DNA of 64,000 nt from Novacetimonas pomaceti (GCF_003207955.1 NZ_NOXG01000013.1:1-64000), one strand, 5' to 3'; numbered from the stretch's first letter, positions 18,428 to 27,518 are shown. Translations and numbers: made by a program. The notes: generated by a model from the sequence alone, not told the origin.

Positions 18428-20022
18428 GGATGTACGGGCCCGGCGGCATCATGCTGCGGCGGCATCGGGGGCAACTGCGTCACATGCGTGATATCCAGCG
18501 CCCCGTCGGGACGCAGCATCACCCCCGACAGGCCGGCGCGCATGCCGATCAGCGTATCGCGGGTATAGATCAGCACGGCTGGCGCATCCTTCATGATCGC
18601 CTGTTGCGCCGCCGCGTAGATGACGTGGCGTTTTTCATCGGACATTTCCAGCGCGCCTTCATCAATCAGGCGATCGACCGCCGGATCATGAAAAAAGCCG
18701 AGGTTGGCACCCGCCGGCGCGGCGGACGCCCCATGAAAGAGGGGACGCAGCTGCATGTCGGGAATGAGGCCCGATGCCCATGACGCCAGCACGCCATCAA
18801 GGCGCAGCGCCTGCTTCCGCGCGGGGCCGGCAAATGCCTCCGCGGCATAGACGCCGCCCTCCAGCCGGGAAATCTCCAGATGGATGCCTGCTTTTTTCCA
18901 CATGTCCTGCAGGGCTTCGGCAATCGGTTCGTCCATGTCCTGTACCGCAAGGCTGAAGGACATCCCATCGCGTATTCCCGCCTGCGCCAGCAGGGCGCGC
19001 GCGCGTTGCAGGTCGTATTGCGGATCGGGGGCGCAGTCGATGAAATAGGGCGATGTTGGCGGCAGGGGCGAACGGGCGGCCTGCCCCTGATCGCGCAGCA
19101 GGGCATGGACAAGCGCGCGCCGGTCGGTTGCGTAGCCAAGCGCCTGTCGGATACGCGGGTCGGCGCCGGCCGGCCGGCCCATGTTGATTGCAATCCAGTA
19201 AAGCGGGCCGTTCGGATCGTCATGGACGACAAAACGCGGGTCCGAAGCCGTCTGCCGGGCGTAAAGCGGCGGCAGGCTGCTGATGATGTCGCTGTCGCCG
19301 GCATGAAGGGACATGTCCATGACCGACGGCTCCGCCGACCATGTCCACCGCACGTTTGCAATGTGCGGCGGCGTGCCCCAGTAATCCGGGTTGCGGTACT
19401 GCATGACATATTCGGAACTTTTCCATTCCCCGAAACGGAATGGACCCGTGCCGTCCGCCTGTCGCGACAGCATGTCCCGCCCGGACGGAGAGGTGACATA
19501 AGCCTGGCTGAATGACAGCAGGAGCAGGAAATCGGGATAGGGCCGACGCAGGCGAAAGCGGACCGTCATGTCGTCGCCGGTCGCCGTCACTGATTCAATC
19601 ACCGTACGGAAACGGCTGGTCCCCGCCAGTGGCGCGCCGTCATCCAGCAGACGGCGGAAACTGCGGACGACGGCGTCCGTCGTCATTGCGTGTCCGTCAT
19701 GGAACCTGACATTGCGGCGCAGGACAAAATCCCATGTGATGCCCTGCGGGTCGTGGGTCCATGATGTCGCGAGAAGGGGCTGGATATTGCGTCGTGCATC
19801 GACGCTGACCAACCCTTCGTACATCGGGCCAAGCACGGAGGATGTATCGGTCGCAAGCTGGTCGGCCGGGTCCATGCTGCGTGGCGGTTCAGGCTGCATG
19901 ATGCGCAGTTCATGGATATCCGGGGCCGTGACGTCCTGTGCGCGGACCGGACCGCACGCCAGCCAGCCCAGTCCCGCGACAAGGGCGGCATGCAGCGGTG
20001 GCAGGCGGGACTGGCGTTTCAT
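18424..20022 (-). CDS. Dipeptide-type ABC substrate-binding protein (SBP_bac_5)
   Basis: About 532 residues with a signal peptide (LHAALVAGLGWLACGPVRA/QD). Family 5 binding-protein features include LRRNVRFHDGHAMTTDAVV near 105 and IRQALGYATDRRALVHALL near 285. The signal peptidase site looks like type I rather than lipoprotein, since no lipobox Cys is present. It captures the ligand in the periplasm for the DppBC-like permeases that follow in the operon. The start is uncertain: ATG at 20022 or at 20043, neither with a strong ribosome site. It is divergent from the ROK regulator across about 125 bases. Confidence 0.88.
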   Translation of the reverse strand: MKRQSRLPPLHAALVAGLGWLACGPVRAQDVTAPDIHELRIMQPEPPRSMDPADQLATDTSSVLGPMYEGLVSVDARRNIQPLLATSWTHDPQGITWDFVLRRNVRFHDGHAMTTDAVVRSFRRLLDDGAPLAGTSRFRTVIESVTATGDDMTVRFRLRRPYPDFLLLLSFSQAYVTSPSGRDMLSRQADGTGPFRFGEWKSSEYVMQYRNPDYWGTPPHIANVRWTWSAEPSVMDMSLHAGDSDIISSLPPLYARQTASDPRFVVHDDPNGPLYWIAINMGRPAGADPRIRQALGYATDRRALVHALLRDQGQAARSPLPPTSPYFIDCAPDPQYDLQRARALLAQAGIRDGMSFSLAVQDMDEPIAEALQDMWKKAGIHLEISRLEGGVYAAEAFAGPARKQALRLDGVLASWASGLIPDMQLRPLFHGASAAPAGANLGFFHDPAVDRLIDEGALEMSDEKRHVIYAAAQQAIMKDAPAVLIYTRDTLIGMRAGLSGVMLRPDGALDITHVTQLPPMPPQHDAAGPVHP

Positions 20023-20086
20023 CGTGCGGCCACGTGTTACCATCTCGTTTCGATCTGTTCTGACTTATATCACATGAAAAACTTAC

Positions 20087-20124
20087 TTGACGAACAAAAG
20101 ATCAATCAATGATATAAATTGATC
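20087..20124 (+). promoter_or_regulatory. Promoter with overlapping dyad operator before ROK gene
   Basis: TTGACG (20087-20092), 17 bases, then TGATAT (20110-20115) make a fair sigma-70 type promoter for the ROK gene. A dyad, GATCAAT (20100-20106) N11 ATTGATC (20118-20124), spans the -10. A protein bound there would block the plus-strand promoter and could also control the divergent binding-protein operon. ROK autoregulation is the simplest reading. Confidence 0.55.
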
Positions 20125-20148
20125 CTTAACCGGAATGGAGGGACATCC

Positions 20149-21270
20149 GTGTCCTGCCGGTCGCATGTGCAGCTTCTGCGCCTGATCAACCAGTTCGGCC
20201 CGTTAAGCCGCGCGGACCTTATCCGCATTTCGGGGCTGAGCAAGGGCGCGGTTTCCATGGTGACGGCCGACCTGATGGCGCGCGGGCTGATTGAAAACCG
20301 CGATACCGTCCATGGCGGCGGTCGTCCCTCGGTCCGTCTGGGCATTGCCGCCGACAGTGCATTTTTCCTTGGCATTTCGCTGGCGGACCGTCCGGTCATG
20401 GTGCTGGGCGACCTGCATGGCACGATACTGGAACGTCATGACATCACCCTGCCTGATCGCGTGGAGGATATCGGCCCTTACGTCCGGGACCTGATGGCGC
20501 GGGTCGCGCCGGGGGGAAGCGTGTCCGCGCGGCGCATGCGCGGCATCGGGCTGGCGGTATCGGGGCTGGTGGATGACGGGGCGGGGGTCTGCGTGCGCTC
20601 CACCCTGACGGGGTGGGAAAATGTCCCGCTTGGTCCCCTGGTTACGCGGGCCTGCGGGGTGCAGGCCTATGTGGAAAATGACGCCAATGCGCTGACCGTG
20701 GCGCAATACCGGTTCGGCCCGATGCGCGAAACCGCGTCCTTCAGCCTTGTCTCGCTCGGGCGTGGCATCGGGTGCGGCCATATGGTCGGCGGGGAGCTGT
20801 TTCGCGGGTTTCGCGGGGGCGCGGGTGAAATCGCGCACGCTACGGCCGAACCCGGTGGCCTGCCGTGCCAGTGTGGGAAAAAAGGGTGCCTCGATACCGT
20901 GGCGTCACTGACGGCCATCGCGCATCTGGCCGCCCGCGCCGGGCTGCCGGGCGATCTGGACGAACTGGAGCGCATCGCGGCGCGGGGCGACCTGCGGGCG
21001 GTGGAACTGCTGCACCGGGCCGGCAGCGCGCTGGGCCTGATGATCGCCGCGATGGTCCAGATCATGGACCCCCGCCACGTGCTTGTCACGCGGCAGGGTG
21101 GGGAACTGGCGGGGGTTTACGGACGCGCCATGCGACAGGCGGCAGAGGGCAATTTCCTGCCGCAGCTTGCGCCGCGTCCTGAAATCATCACCTGCGATGT
21201 CACGGCCGACGCATGGGCGTTCGGCGCGGTCAGCGTCGCCGCCGACCGTTCACTGTTCCGGGAATTCTAG
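20149..21270 (+). CDS. ROK-family transcriptional regulator
   Basis: 373 residues. An N-terminal winged helix (LLRLINQFGPLSRADLIRIS, then GLSKGAVSMVTADLM) is followed by a ROK sugar-kinase-like domain with GIGLAVSGLVD near 135, ENDANALTVAQYRFG near 182 and SLGRGIGCG near 203. The zinc motif is CQCGKKGCLD near 242. ROK regulators of the NagC/XylR type sense sugars or phosphosugars. The start is the GTG at 20149 because GGAGGG lies 6 bases upstream; a TTG 30 bases earlier has no such site. It sits between the two arms of the dipeptide-type importer and probably controls both. The ligand is likely a (phospho)amino sugar by family precedent, not shown. Confidence 0.87.
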   Translation: MSCRSHVQLLRLINQFGPLSRADLIRISGLSKGAVSMVTADLMARGLIENRDTVHGGGRPSVRLGIAADSAFFLGISLADRPVMVLGDLHGTILERHDITLPDRVEDIGPYVRDLMARVAPGGSVSARRMRGIGLAVSGLVDDGAGVCVRSTLTGWENVPLGPLVTRACGVQAYVENDANALTVAQYRFGPMRETASFSLVSLGRGIGCGHMVGGELFRGFRGGAGEIAHATAEPGGLPCQCGKKGCLDTVASLTAIAHLAARAGLPGDLDELERIAARGDLRAVELLHRAGSALGLMIAAMVQIMDPRHVLVTRQGGELAGVYGRAMRQAAEGNFLPQLAPRPEIITCDVTADAWAFGAVSVAADRSLFREF

Positions 21271-21286
21271 CAAGGGAAGACTGGTC

Positions 21287-22729
21287 ATGCGTATTGCCGT
21301 GGGCGGCATTCACATCGAATGCAGCACTTATAACCCGGTTCCGACCCGGATGGAGGATTTTCGCGTCCTGCGTGGCGATGCGCTCTCGCAGGCCCCGTAT
21401 TTCGCATTCCTGTCCGATTTTCCGGCGCAATTCATCCCGACGCTGCATGCCCGCGCCATTCCCGGCGGCCCTGTCGCGGCGGATACCTATCGCGCACTGC
21501 GTGACGATTTCCTCAGCAGGTTGCGCGCGGCGGGACCGCTCGATGGCGTGTACCTGTCGATGCATGGCGCGATGTTCGTCGAAGGGATGGAAGACGCCGA
21601 AGGCGACTGGATCGGTGCCACGCGCGCGGTGGTGGGCGCGGACGTGCCGATTTCCGTCAGCTATGACCTGCATGGGAACGTGACGCAGCGCATCATCGAC
21701 GCCATCGACATGTTCTCCACCTATCGCACGGCGCCGCATATCGACGTGGAACAGACGATGCGCCGCGCGGTGACGATGCTGGTCAGGTCGCTTGCGCACG
21801 GGATCCGTCCTTTTGTCGCATGGGCGCCGGTTCCCGTCGTGCTGCCGGGCGAGCGGACCAGCACGCAGGACGAACCCGCGCGCGGGCTGTACGCGCGCCT
21901 GCCTGAAATCGACGGGCGGGAGGGGATCTGGGATGCCTCCCTGATGGTGGGATATGTCTGGGCGGATGAACCGCGGGCAACGGCCGCGTCGGTCATGACC
22001 GGAACCGATATCGACGCCCTGCGCCACGCGGCCCGGGAAATGGCCGTCGCATACTGGGACGCGCGCGCCCATTTTGAATTCGGATGCTGGACCGGCACGA
22101 TTGCCCGGACGCTCGACCGCGCGATGGGCAGCGGGGCGGGGCCGGTCATCGTTGCGGATTCAGGCGACAATCCCACGGGCGGCGGTGTGGGGGATCGTAT
22201 CGACGTGCTGCATGCCCTGATCCAGCGTGACGCGCGTGATGTCATCGTGGCGGGAATTGCCGACCCGCAGGCCACCCGCGCGGCATATGCGGCCGGAACG
22301 GGGGGGCAGGTCACCGTGGACATCGGTGGCGCGCTGGACCCGGCCGGGACGAAGCCGGTCCGGGTTTCGGGGGAGGTACGCTTCCTGCTGGACCATGCGC
22401 AGGAACGCGAACGTCAGGCGGTCATCGCGGTGGGGGGGATCCTTGTCGTCGTGGCGGCGCGACGCAGGCCCTATCACAACATCGCCGATTTCACGCTGCT
22501 GGGCCTTGATCCACGCCGGACACGCATTGTCGTGGTCAAATCCGGCTATCTGTCGCCTGAACTGGCCCCGATCGCCAGTCCGGCGCTGATGGTGCTGTCG
22601 CCGGGCGCGGTGGACCAGCATGTCACGCGTCTGCCACGCCTGCGCAAGGTCCGGCCGACCTTTCCTTTCGATACGTCATTCACATGGTCGCCCGTTGTCT
22701 ATCCCTCGGCCCGCTGGAACGGGCGTTAG
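21287..22729 (+). CDS. M81-family metallohydrolase (MlrC-like)
   Basis: 480 residues. The N-terminal DUF1485/MlrC domain has GGIHIECSTYNPVPT near 5, YLSMHGAMFVEGMED near 88, SYDLHGNVT near 122 and TYRTAPHIDVEQT near 145. The C-terminal MlrC domain has DSGDNPTGGGVGD near 290. The His and Asp residues in these blocks are the expected metal ligands. MlrC was named for microcystin-peptide degradation, but the family is widespread and its usual substrate is unknown. It is encoded between a ROK regulator and peptide-type ABC ATPases, which suggests it acts on the imported compound. AGGGAAG precedes the ATG. No signal peptide, so cytoplasmic. Confidence 0.85.
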   Translation: MRIAVGGIHIECSTYNPVPTRMEDFRVLRGDALSQAPYFAFLSDFPAQFIPTLHARAIPGGPVAADTYRALRDDFLSRLRAAGPLDGVYLSMHGAMFVEGMEDAEGDWIGATRAVVGADVPISVSYDLHGNVTQRIIDAIDMFSTYRTAPHIDVEQTMRRAVTMLVRSLAHGIRPFVAWAPVPVVLPGERTSTQDEPARGLYARLPEIDGREGIWDASLMVGYVWADEPRATAASVMTGTDIDALRHAAREMAVAYWDARAHFEFGCWTGTIARTLDRAMGSGAGPVIVADSGDNPTGGGVGDRIDVLHALIQRDARDVIVAGIADPQATRAAYAAGTGGQVTVDIGGALDPAGTKPVRVSGEVRFLLDHAQERERQAVIAVGGILVVVAARRRPYHNIADFTLLGLDPRRTRIVVVKSGYLSPELAPIASPALMVLSPGAVDQHVTRLPRLRKVRPTFPFDTSFTWSPVVYPSARWNGR

Positions 22730-22732
22730 GCA

Positions 22733-23767
22733 GTGACGCCCGGCCGTCCCGTCCTGTCTGTCGAGGGGCTGCACATCCATTTCCATGCGCGACGCGGCGT
22801 CATCCATGCGGTGGATGACGTGACCTTTGACATCCAGCCCGGTGAAATCGTGGCGCTGGTGGGGGAATCGGGTTCGGGGAAAAGCGTGACCAGCCTGTCG
22901 GTCATGGGGCTGCTGCCACGGATCGGCCGCATCACCCGGGGCCGCATCCTGTTCGGGCCAGCGGACCAGCCGCCGGTCGATCTGGCGGGGGCGTCGGAAA
23001 AAACGCTGCGCCAGATACGCGGTGGCGGGATCGGGATGGTGTTTCAGGAACCCATGACCTCCCTCAATCCCGCCATGACGGTGGGCGCGCAGATTGCCGA
23101 AGCCCTCGTGCTGCATGCCGGCATGACGGCCGGGGCGGCGCTGGCCCGCGCGGCGGACCTGCTGGACGCCGTGGGGATCGCCGCGCCGAAGCAACGTATC
23201 GGCAGCTATCCCCACCAGATGTCGGGCGGCATGCGTCAGCGCGTGATGATTGCCATGGCCATCGCCTGCCGCCCCGCGCTGCTGATCGCGGACGAACCGA
23301 CGACCGCCCTCGATGTCGCGACGCAGGCGCAGATTCTGGATATCCTTGGGCAGTTGCGGCGCGATACCGGGATGGCCGTGCTGTTCATTACCCACAACCT
23401 GTCGCTGCTGGAGGGCTTTGCCGACCGGATCATGGTGATGTACGCGGGACAGGTGGTGGAACATGGCCGCGTGGCGGATGTGACGGGACGGCCGCGCCAT
23501 CCCTATACCCGCGCCCTGCTGGACTGCCTGCCGGTGCGGCATCTGGCGACGCTGGGTGACGGACCTTCCCCGATGCTGCCGACAATCCGGGGACATCCGC
23601 CCGATCTGGCGCACCCCCGCGCCGGCTGTGCCTTTGCCCCACGTTGCGACATGGCCCGTGATGCGTGCCGCGCCGGACATCCCGCCCTGCAGCCGGCGGA
23701 CGAAGGGATGGACCATGTCACGCGCTGCATCGCATGGCGCGACATGGCGGGGGTGGTGGCGTCATGA
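22733..23767 (+). CDS. Dipeptide-type ABC ATPase (DppD-like)
   Basis: 344 residues. Walker A is GESGSGKS near 45, the Q-loop is GMVFQEPMTSLNP near 103, the signature is MSGGMRQRV near 165 and Walker B is LLIADEPTTALD near 186. The H-loop is FITHNL. The C-terminal oligo_HPY cysteine cluster (CAFAPRCDMARDAC) is present, typical of DppD/OppD. It should energise the DppBC-like channel encoded at 16668-18427. It uses a GTG start 3 bases after the M81 stop and overlaps the next ATPase by 4 bases. Confidence 0.9.
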   Translation: MTPGRPVLSVEGLHIHFHARRGVIHAVDDVTFDIQPGEIVALVGESGSGKSVTSLSVMGLLPRIGRITRGRILFGPADQPPVDLAGASEKTLRQIRGGGIGMVFQEPMTSLNPAMTVGAQIAEALVLHAGMTAGAALARAADLLDAVGIAAPKQRIGSYPHQMSGGMRQRVMIAMAIACRPALLIADEPTTALDVATQAQILDILGQLRRDTGMAVLFITHNLSLLEGFADRIMVMYAGQVVEHGRVADVTGRPRHPYTRALLDCLPVRHLATLGDGPSPMLPTIRGHPPDLAHPRAGCAFAPRCDMARDACRAGHPALQPADEGMDHVTRCIAWRDMAGVVAS

Positions 23768-24753
23768 ACAGGGTGCCCCTGATGTCCGTGCGGGACCTGA
23801 GCGTCGAGTTTGGTGCCCGTCGCCCCCTGTTCGGCCGTCCTGCCCCCAATGTTCACGCATTGAGCAAAGTGTCGTTCGATATCCATGCGGGCGAGATCGT
23901 GGGGATCGTGGGGGAGTCAGGATCGGGAAAGACCACGATCGGGCGATGCATGGTGCGCCTGCAACGCTCGACCGGGGGAAGGGTCGAATTCGAAGGGCGT
24001 GATATCCATGGCCTGAGCGGGGCGGACCTGAACTGGTACCGCAGGCAGGTGCAGATGATCTTTCAGGATCCCGCCGCCAGCCTGAACCCGCGCCTGCGGG
24101 TCGTGGATATTGTCGCCGAAGGGCTGGAAATCCACCGGATCGGTAATCGCGACAGCCGGCGTAAAACCGTGGTCGAACTGCTGGCGGCGGTGGGGCTGGG
24201 CGAGGATGCCCTGACGCGGTTCGCCCATGAGTTTTCCGGCGGCCAGAGGCAGCGCATCGGCATCGCCCGCGCCATGGCGCTCAGGCCACGGCTGATTGTC
24301 GCGGATGAACCTGTTTCAGCGCTTGATGTCTCGGTTCAGGCAAAGGTTATCAACCTGTTACGCGAATTGCGCGCGCGGATGGAACTGGCGATGGCGTTCG
24401 TGTCGCATGACCTGCCGACCGTCATGTTCCTGTGCGACCGGCTTGTCATCATGTATCTTGGCCGGGTCATGGAAATCGCGCCGGTGCGGGAATTCCGCGA
24501 ACAGCCCTGTCATCCCTATTCACGTTCCCTGATGTCGCTGGTTCCCGGCCTGGGGCGAAGGTATTCTCCCGCCACGCGGCATCCGCCCACGATCACCCCC
24601 GTCACGCAATCCCATCACGAGGGATGCGCCTTTCGCAATCGCTGCCCATATGCGGTGGCGGACTGCGCGGTTGTCACCCCACCCTTGCGTCAGGTCACGC
24701 CGACACGTCAGGTCGCGTGCCTGCGGCCGGAGATATTTCATGATCCGTGTTGA
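23764..24753 (+). CDS. Dipeptide-type ABC ATPase (DppF-like)
   Basis: 329 residues, with ATG overlapping the DppD stop. Walker A is GESGSGKTTIGR near 53, the Q-loop is MIFQDPAASLNPRLR near 99, the signature is FSGGQRQRIGIARA near 158 and Walker B is LIVADEPVSALD near 180. The SVQAKVINLL stretch after Walker B and a C-terminal cysteine region (CAFRNRCPYAVADC) complete the DppF/OppF pattern. It works as a heterodimer with the preceding gene product. Confidence 0.9.
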   Translation: MNRVPLMSVRDLSVEFGARRPLFGRPAPNVHALSKVSFDIHAGEIVGIVGESGSGKTTIGRCMVRLQRSTGGRVEFEGRDIHGLSGADLNWYRRQVQMIFQDPAASLNPRLRVVDIVAEGLEIHRIGNRDSRRKTVVELLAAVGLGEDALTRFAHEFSGGQRQRIGIARAMALRPRLIVADEPVSALDVSVQAKVINLLRELRARMELAMAFVSHDLPTVMFLCDRLVIMYLGRVMEIAPVREFREQPCHPYSRSLMSLVPGLGRRYSPATRHPPTITPVTQSHHEGCAFRNRCPYAVADCAVVTPPLRQVTPTRQVACLRPEIFHDPC

Positions 24754-25462
24754 AATCTGTGTCGAAACCCCGCAGGGCATAGCCGCCGCCAACGCCGCCG
24801 GGGCGGACAGGATCGAACTGTGCGCCTCCCTCGACGTCGGGGGACTGACGCCCAGCCCTGGGCTGATGCGATGCGCCGCGCGGGGAGGGGGCCCGGCAAT
24901 GGCCATGATCCGTCCCCGTGGGGGAACGTTCATGTTCGATCATGATGAAGCCGCCGTGATGGTCGATGATATCCGCGCGGCACGCGAAGCCGGCCTGTCG
25001 GGGGTGGTGCTGGGGGCGATGCGGCCCGACGGGGGGCTTGACCGCGACCTGCTGTTGCGTCTGTCCGATCATTGCGCGGGGATGGAACGCACCCTGCACC
25101 GGGTTTTCGATCTGGTGAAAGATCCCCTTGCGGAACTGGAATTTGCGATCGCGGCGGGTTTTACGCGCATCCTGACCTCCGGACAGCAACCCGGCGCGCC
25201 GGAGGGGGAGAAATGCCTTGCCCGCCTCCGCCGGCAGGCCGGGGGGCGCATCGTCATCATGGCCGGCAGCGGGATCAACGCGGGCAATGTCCGCCAGCTT
25301 GTCAGCCGAACGGGGGTAAGGGAAGTGCATGCGTCATGCAGGAAACCCCGGTCGCGCTCAGGCAATGATGCTTTCGGTTTTGGGGCGATGCCCGCCGAAA
25401 CGGACATCGATGCCATTCGCGCCCTGCTGGCGGCGGCGCGGAACGCAGCGCATGGGGGCTGA
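24740..25462 (+). CDS. cutC: CutC-family TIM-barrel protein
   Basis: 240 residues in a single CutC (PF03932) domain: VEICVETPQGIAAANAAGAD near 4, RIELCASLDVGGLTPS near 24, AMIRPRGGTFMF near 56, RVFDLVKDP near 120, LTSGQQPGAPEG near 147 and MAGSGINAGNV near 178. The historic copper-homeostasis role is disputed and the fold suggests an enzyme. It is the last gene of the ROK/M81/ATPase operon, overlapping the ATPase by 14 bases. This favours a catabolic role linked to the imported substrate over metal handling. It converges on the EamA gene with a 3-base gap. Confidence 0.88.
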   Translation: MIRVEICVETPQGIAAANAAGADRIELCASLDVGGLTPSPGLMRCAARGGGPAMAMIRPRGGTFMFDHDEAAVMVDDIRAAREAGLSGVVLGAMRPDGGLDRDLLLRLSDHCAGMERTLHRVFDLVKDPLAELEFAIAAGFTRILTSGQQPGAPEGEKCLARLRRQAGGRIVIMAGSGINAGNVRQLVSRTGVREVHASCRKPRSRSGNDAFGFGAMPAETDIDAIRALLAAARNAAHGG

Positions 25463-25465
25463 AGA

Positions 25466-26404
25466 CTATGGCGAAGACGTGCCCTGCATGCGGTATCTGG
25501 CCGCGTGGCGTTCCCTCAGGGCCAGTTCCTCGTATTTGATACGCTGACGCATCCAGTTCAGCATGCCGGAAAAGGTCACGACCGTGATGCCCACGAAGGT
25601 CCAGCCATCAAGGGACTGGTGGAACAGGAAATAGCTGAAGGCCACGGCCCACAGCATCTGGCTGTACTGTGGAAGCGCGACGCGGTTGGCGGGCGCGCGC
25701 GCGGTCGCCATCATCATCAGAAGCTGCCCCAGCGCCGCCAGGAACCCGTAACCGAACAGAAAGAACCATGTTTTCAGCCCGTGGGGCCAGTGGGCATGGC
25801 CCAGCATCAGCAGCCCGTCGCCCACCAGGGGGCCGAAAAGGCTGGACCCGAACAGGGAAAGGCGCGGGGTGTTCGTTCCCGCCAGCCGGTAGGCGATCAC
25901 CCCCACCGCGTTCGCCACCGCCGCGACCAGGGCGCACAGATGTCCAAGGTGAAGCGCGCGCATGCCCGGGCGCAGGACAATCAGGACCCCGATGAAACCC
26001 AGGATGACCGACGCCCATGCCCATGACGAAACCTTCTCCTTCAACAGGCTGACCGACAGGATGGTTACAAAAAGCGGCATGAGGAACATCAGCGACAGGG
26101 CTTCGGGCATGGGCAGGAGCATGAAGGCCTCCACGCTGGCGGCCGTCGCGACGAACGTGGCGATTGCCCGCACCAGCCACATGGCCGGACGCTGGGGGGA
26201 GAATATGTCCAGATAGGACTCATTCTTCTTGCGAATGAAGGGAATGATCAGGAAACCGAAGACGCCACCGGAAAATGCGACCTCAAAGGGATCAAGCTGG
26301 CCGGCCAGCAGCTTTGAATAGGCATCGCTGACTGAAAATGACGAATATGCCGCGAAAGCCAGCATCATACCCGAAGAGAGGAAGGCCATTTTCATCTGCT
26401 TCAC
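25466..26404 (-). CDS. EamA/DMT-family inner-membrane transporter
   Basis: 312 residues with ten predicted membrane helices in two EamA repeats (about 10-145 and 155-295). The first repeat starts LAFAAYSSFSVSDAYSKLL and ends FIGVLIVLRPG; the second ends VVTFSGMLNWMRQR. This is the drug/metabolite superfamily, usually an exporter of metabolites or amino acids. The substrate cannot be predicted. A GTG at 26404 is the longest start and an ATG three codons later is equally possible. It appears to be a single-gene unit with an unrelated neighbourhood. Confidence 0.82.
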   Translation of the reverse strand: MKQMKMAFLSSGMMLAFAAYSSFSVSDAYSKLLAGQLDPFEVAFSGGVFGFLIIPFIRKKNESYLDIFSPQRPAMWLVRAIATFVATAASVEAFMLLPMPEALSLMFLMPLFVTILSVSLLKEKVSSWAWASVILGFIGVLIVLRPGMRALHLGHLCALVAAVANAVGVIAYRLAGTNTPRLSLFGSSLFGPLVGDGLLMLGHAHWPHGLKTWFFLFGYGFLAALGQLLMMMATARAPANRVALPQYSQMLWAVAFSYFLFHQSLDGWTFVGITVVTFSGMLNWMRQRIKYEELALRERHAARYRMQGTSSP

Positions 26405-26578
26405 CCACGTAATATTCCCAGACGGGAATTACGGGGAAGCATACTCCAGAACCAGTGCTGTCATGCAATCCCTGCCATGCAGGAAGGGGCCTCACGTCAT
26501 CCGCCGTTTTCGGATTTCCGGGGGAAACATTCCCCAAACAACATATTGATAAAAAAGAATAAAACATCCAATCCATCG

Positions 26579-26639
26579 CCGGTTTCCAAAAAGGCGGCGC
26601 GTCTTGGGGCTTTTTTCAAAAAGCTTCAGTGGAAACCGC
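26579..26639. repeat. Intergenic hairpin repeat, copy B
   Basis: Holds AAAAAGGCGGCGC and TTTTTTCAAAAAGCTTC, the same two arms as the other copies but in reverse order. The outer bases form a further inverted repeat, CGGTTTCCA (26580-26588) and TGGAAACCG (26630-26638). No coding potential. Confidence 0.65.
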
Positions 26640-26721
26640 ATCATGATCGCGGGAGATTTCGTGCGCGATTTCTGAAATGCTCTTCAAGACAATCAGGATA
26701 TATGGATGCTGATAATAATAA

Positions 26722-26751
26722 CCCCTGCCATCCGCGAAAGGATGGCAGGGG
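26722..26751 (-). terminator. Rho-independent terminator of the small membrane gene
   Basis: A perfect 12-base stem, CCCCTGCCATCC and GGATGGCAGGGG, with a 6-base loop. On the minus strand it is followed by TTATTATTATC. It lies 27 bases past the stop of the small gene at 26779-27030, which supports that gene being real. Confidence 0.85.
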
Positions 26752-26778
26752 CATGACAGGCCATATCCTGACGACAGG

Positions 26779-27030
26779 TCAGTCCGCGGACTTGCGACCG
26801 AAAATGTAACTCGCCACCGAGGCCGCCGCCAGTATCAGCAGCCCGTAAACCTTGCACGACGTCGGGATCTTGTTTTCATGAAGCGTGACTTCGCCCTTCA
26901 GTCCGGCAAGGTGTTCCGAAATCTGCTTGTGCAGGTCGGCCTTATGCTGATGGAGGGATTTTTCCAGGTGCTTCGTGATGTCCTGAAGGTCTTCCGGGCT
27001 CAGTTTCCGTAGGTTTTCAGCAGCGCTCAT
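26779..27030 (-). CDS. Small tail-anchored membrane protein, unknown function
   Basis: 83 residues. A charged, His/Lys/Glu-rich amphipathic helical region (about 8-58) is followed by one membrane helix near the C-terminus (VYGLLILAAASVASYIFG, about 61-78) and a short basic tail. The shape recalls ElaB/YqjD-like tail-anchored proteins, but I see no clear family match. A perfect terminator right after the stop supports expression as a monocistronic unit. The ribosome site is weak (AGGATC 15 bases upstream). Confidence 0.65.
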   Translation of the reverse strand: MSAAENLRKLSPEDLQDITKHLEKSLHQHKADLHKQISEHLAGLKGEVTLHENKIPTSCKVYGLLILAAASVASYIFGRKSAD

Positions 27031-27287
27031 GGTCCAGTTGATCCTGTTCTTGCTCGTTCGGTTCGCCCGTGGATTTATCGGGCGTCATTTCCGATATTGG
27101 TCCTCCCTGACAGGATTTCAAGAAGCCCGCACCCGGTCATGGCCTGTCGATGCGACCGGATTTTTCCCCCGGTCCGGACGCGACCGGGTGGCCCGCATGG
27201 GGAAAAGGCGCGATACGGTCTGGATAACAGGGGACGAACCCGCTAGAAACGGCGGGGTCAGGATCCGCAGACAGACGAGGCGATGCA

Positions 27288-27518
27288 GTGTTACAGAAAC
27301 TCCAGCAGATCAACGACGATCGTTCACTGATGGTGAATGTCGGGGTGTGCTTCTGCGTGATTGTCATGATGGGGTTGGGAAACCTGTTCTGCCGTTTCGT
27401 GCTGCATACCGACATGACCTATCTGATGCCATGGCTGCTGGCTGGCGTGGTCGCGTATTTCTTTGTCCCGTGCCTTGTCCTGTGGATCGCGACAGGCAGG
27501 CCGCCCGGGAAATCATGA
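27288..27518 (+). CDS. Possible small two-helix membrane protein
   Basis: 76 residues from a GTG with GAGG 7 bases upstream. Two hydrophobic stretches (VNVGVCFCVIVMMGLGNLFC and PWLLAGVVAYFFVPCLVLWI) with a short basic tail look like a genuine membrane protein. I do not recognise a family. A longer overlapping frame on the same strand (27029-27547) has the composition of a chance ORF. Existence is moderately likely, not certain. Confidence 0.45.
   Translation: MLQKLQQINDDRSLMVNVGVCFCVIVMMGLGNLFCRFVLHTDMTYLMPWLLAGVVAYFFVPCLVLWIATGRPPGKS

Larger units (their letters stand above)
26405..26778. other. Intergenic region with repeat copy B and a terminator
   Basis: 374 bases with no convincing gene. 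AT-rich 26525-26575 may hold the EamA promoter. It contains repeat copy B and a strong terminator at 26722-26751, both listed separately. Confidence 0.6.
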
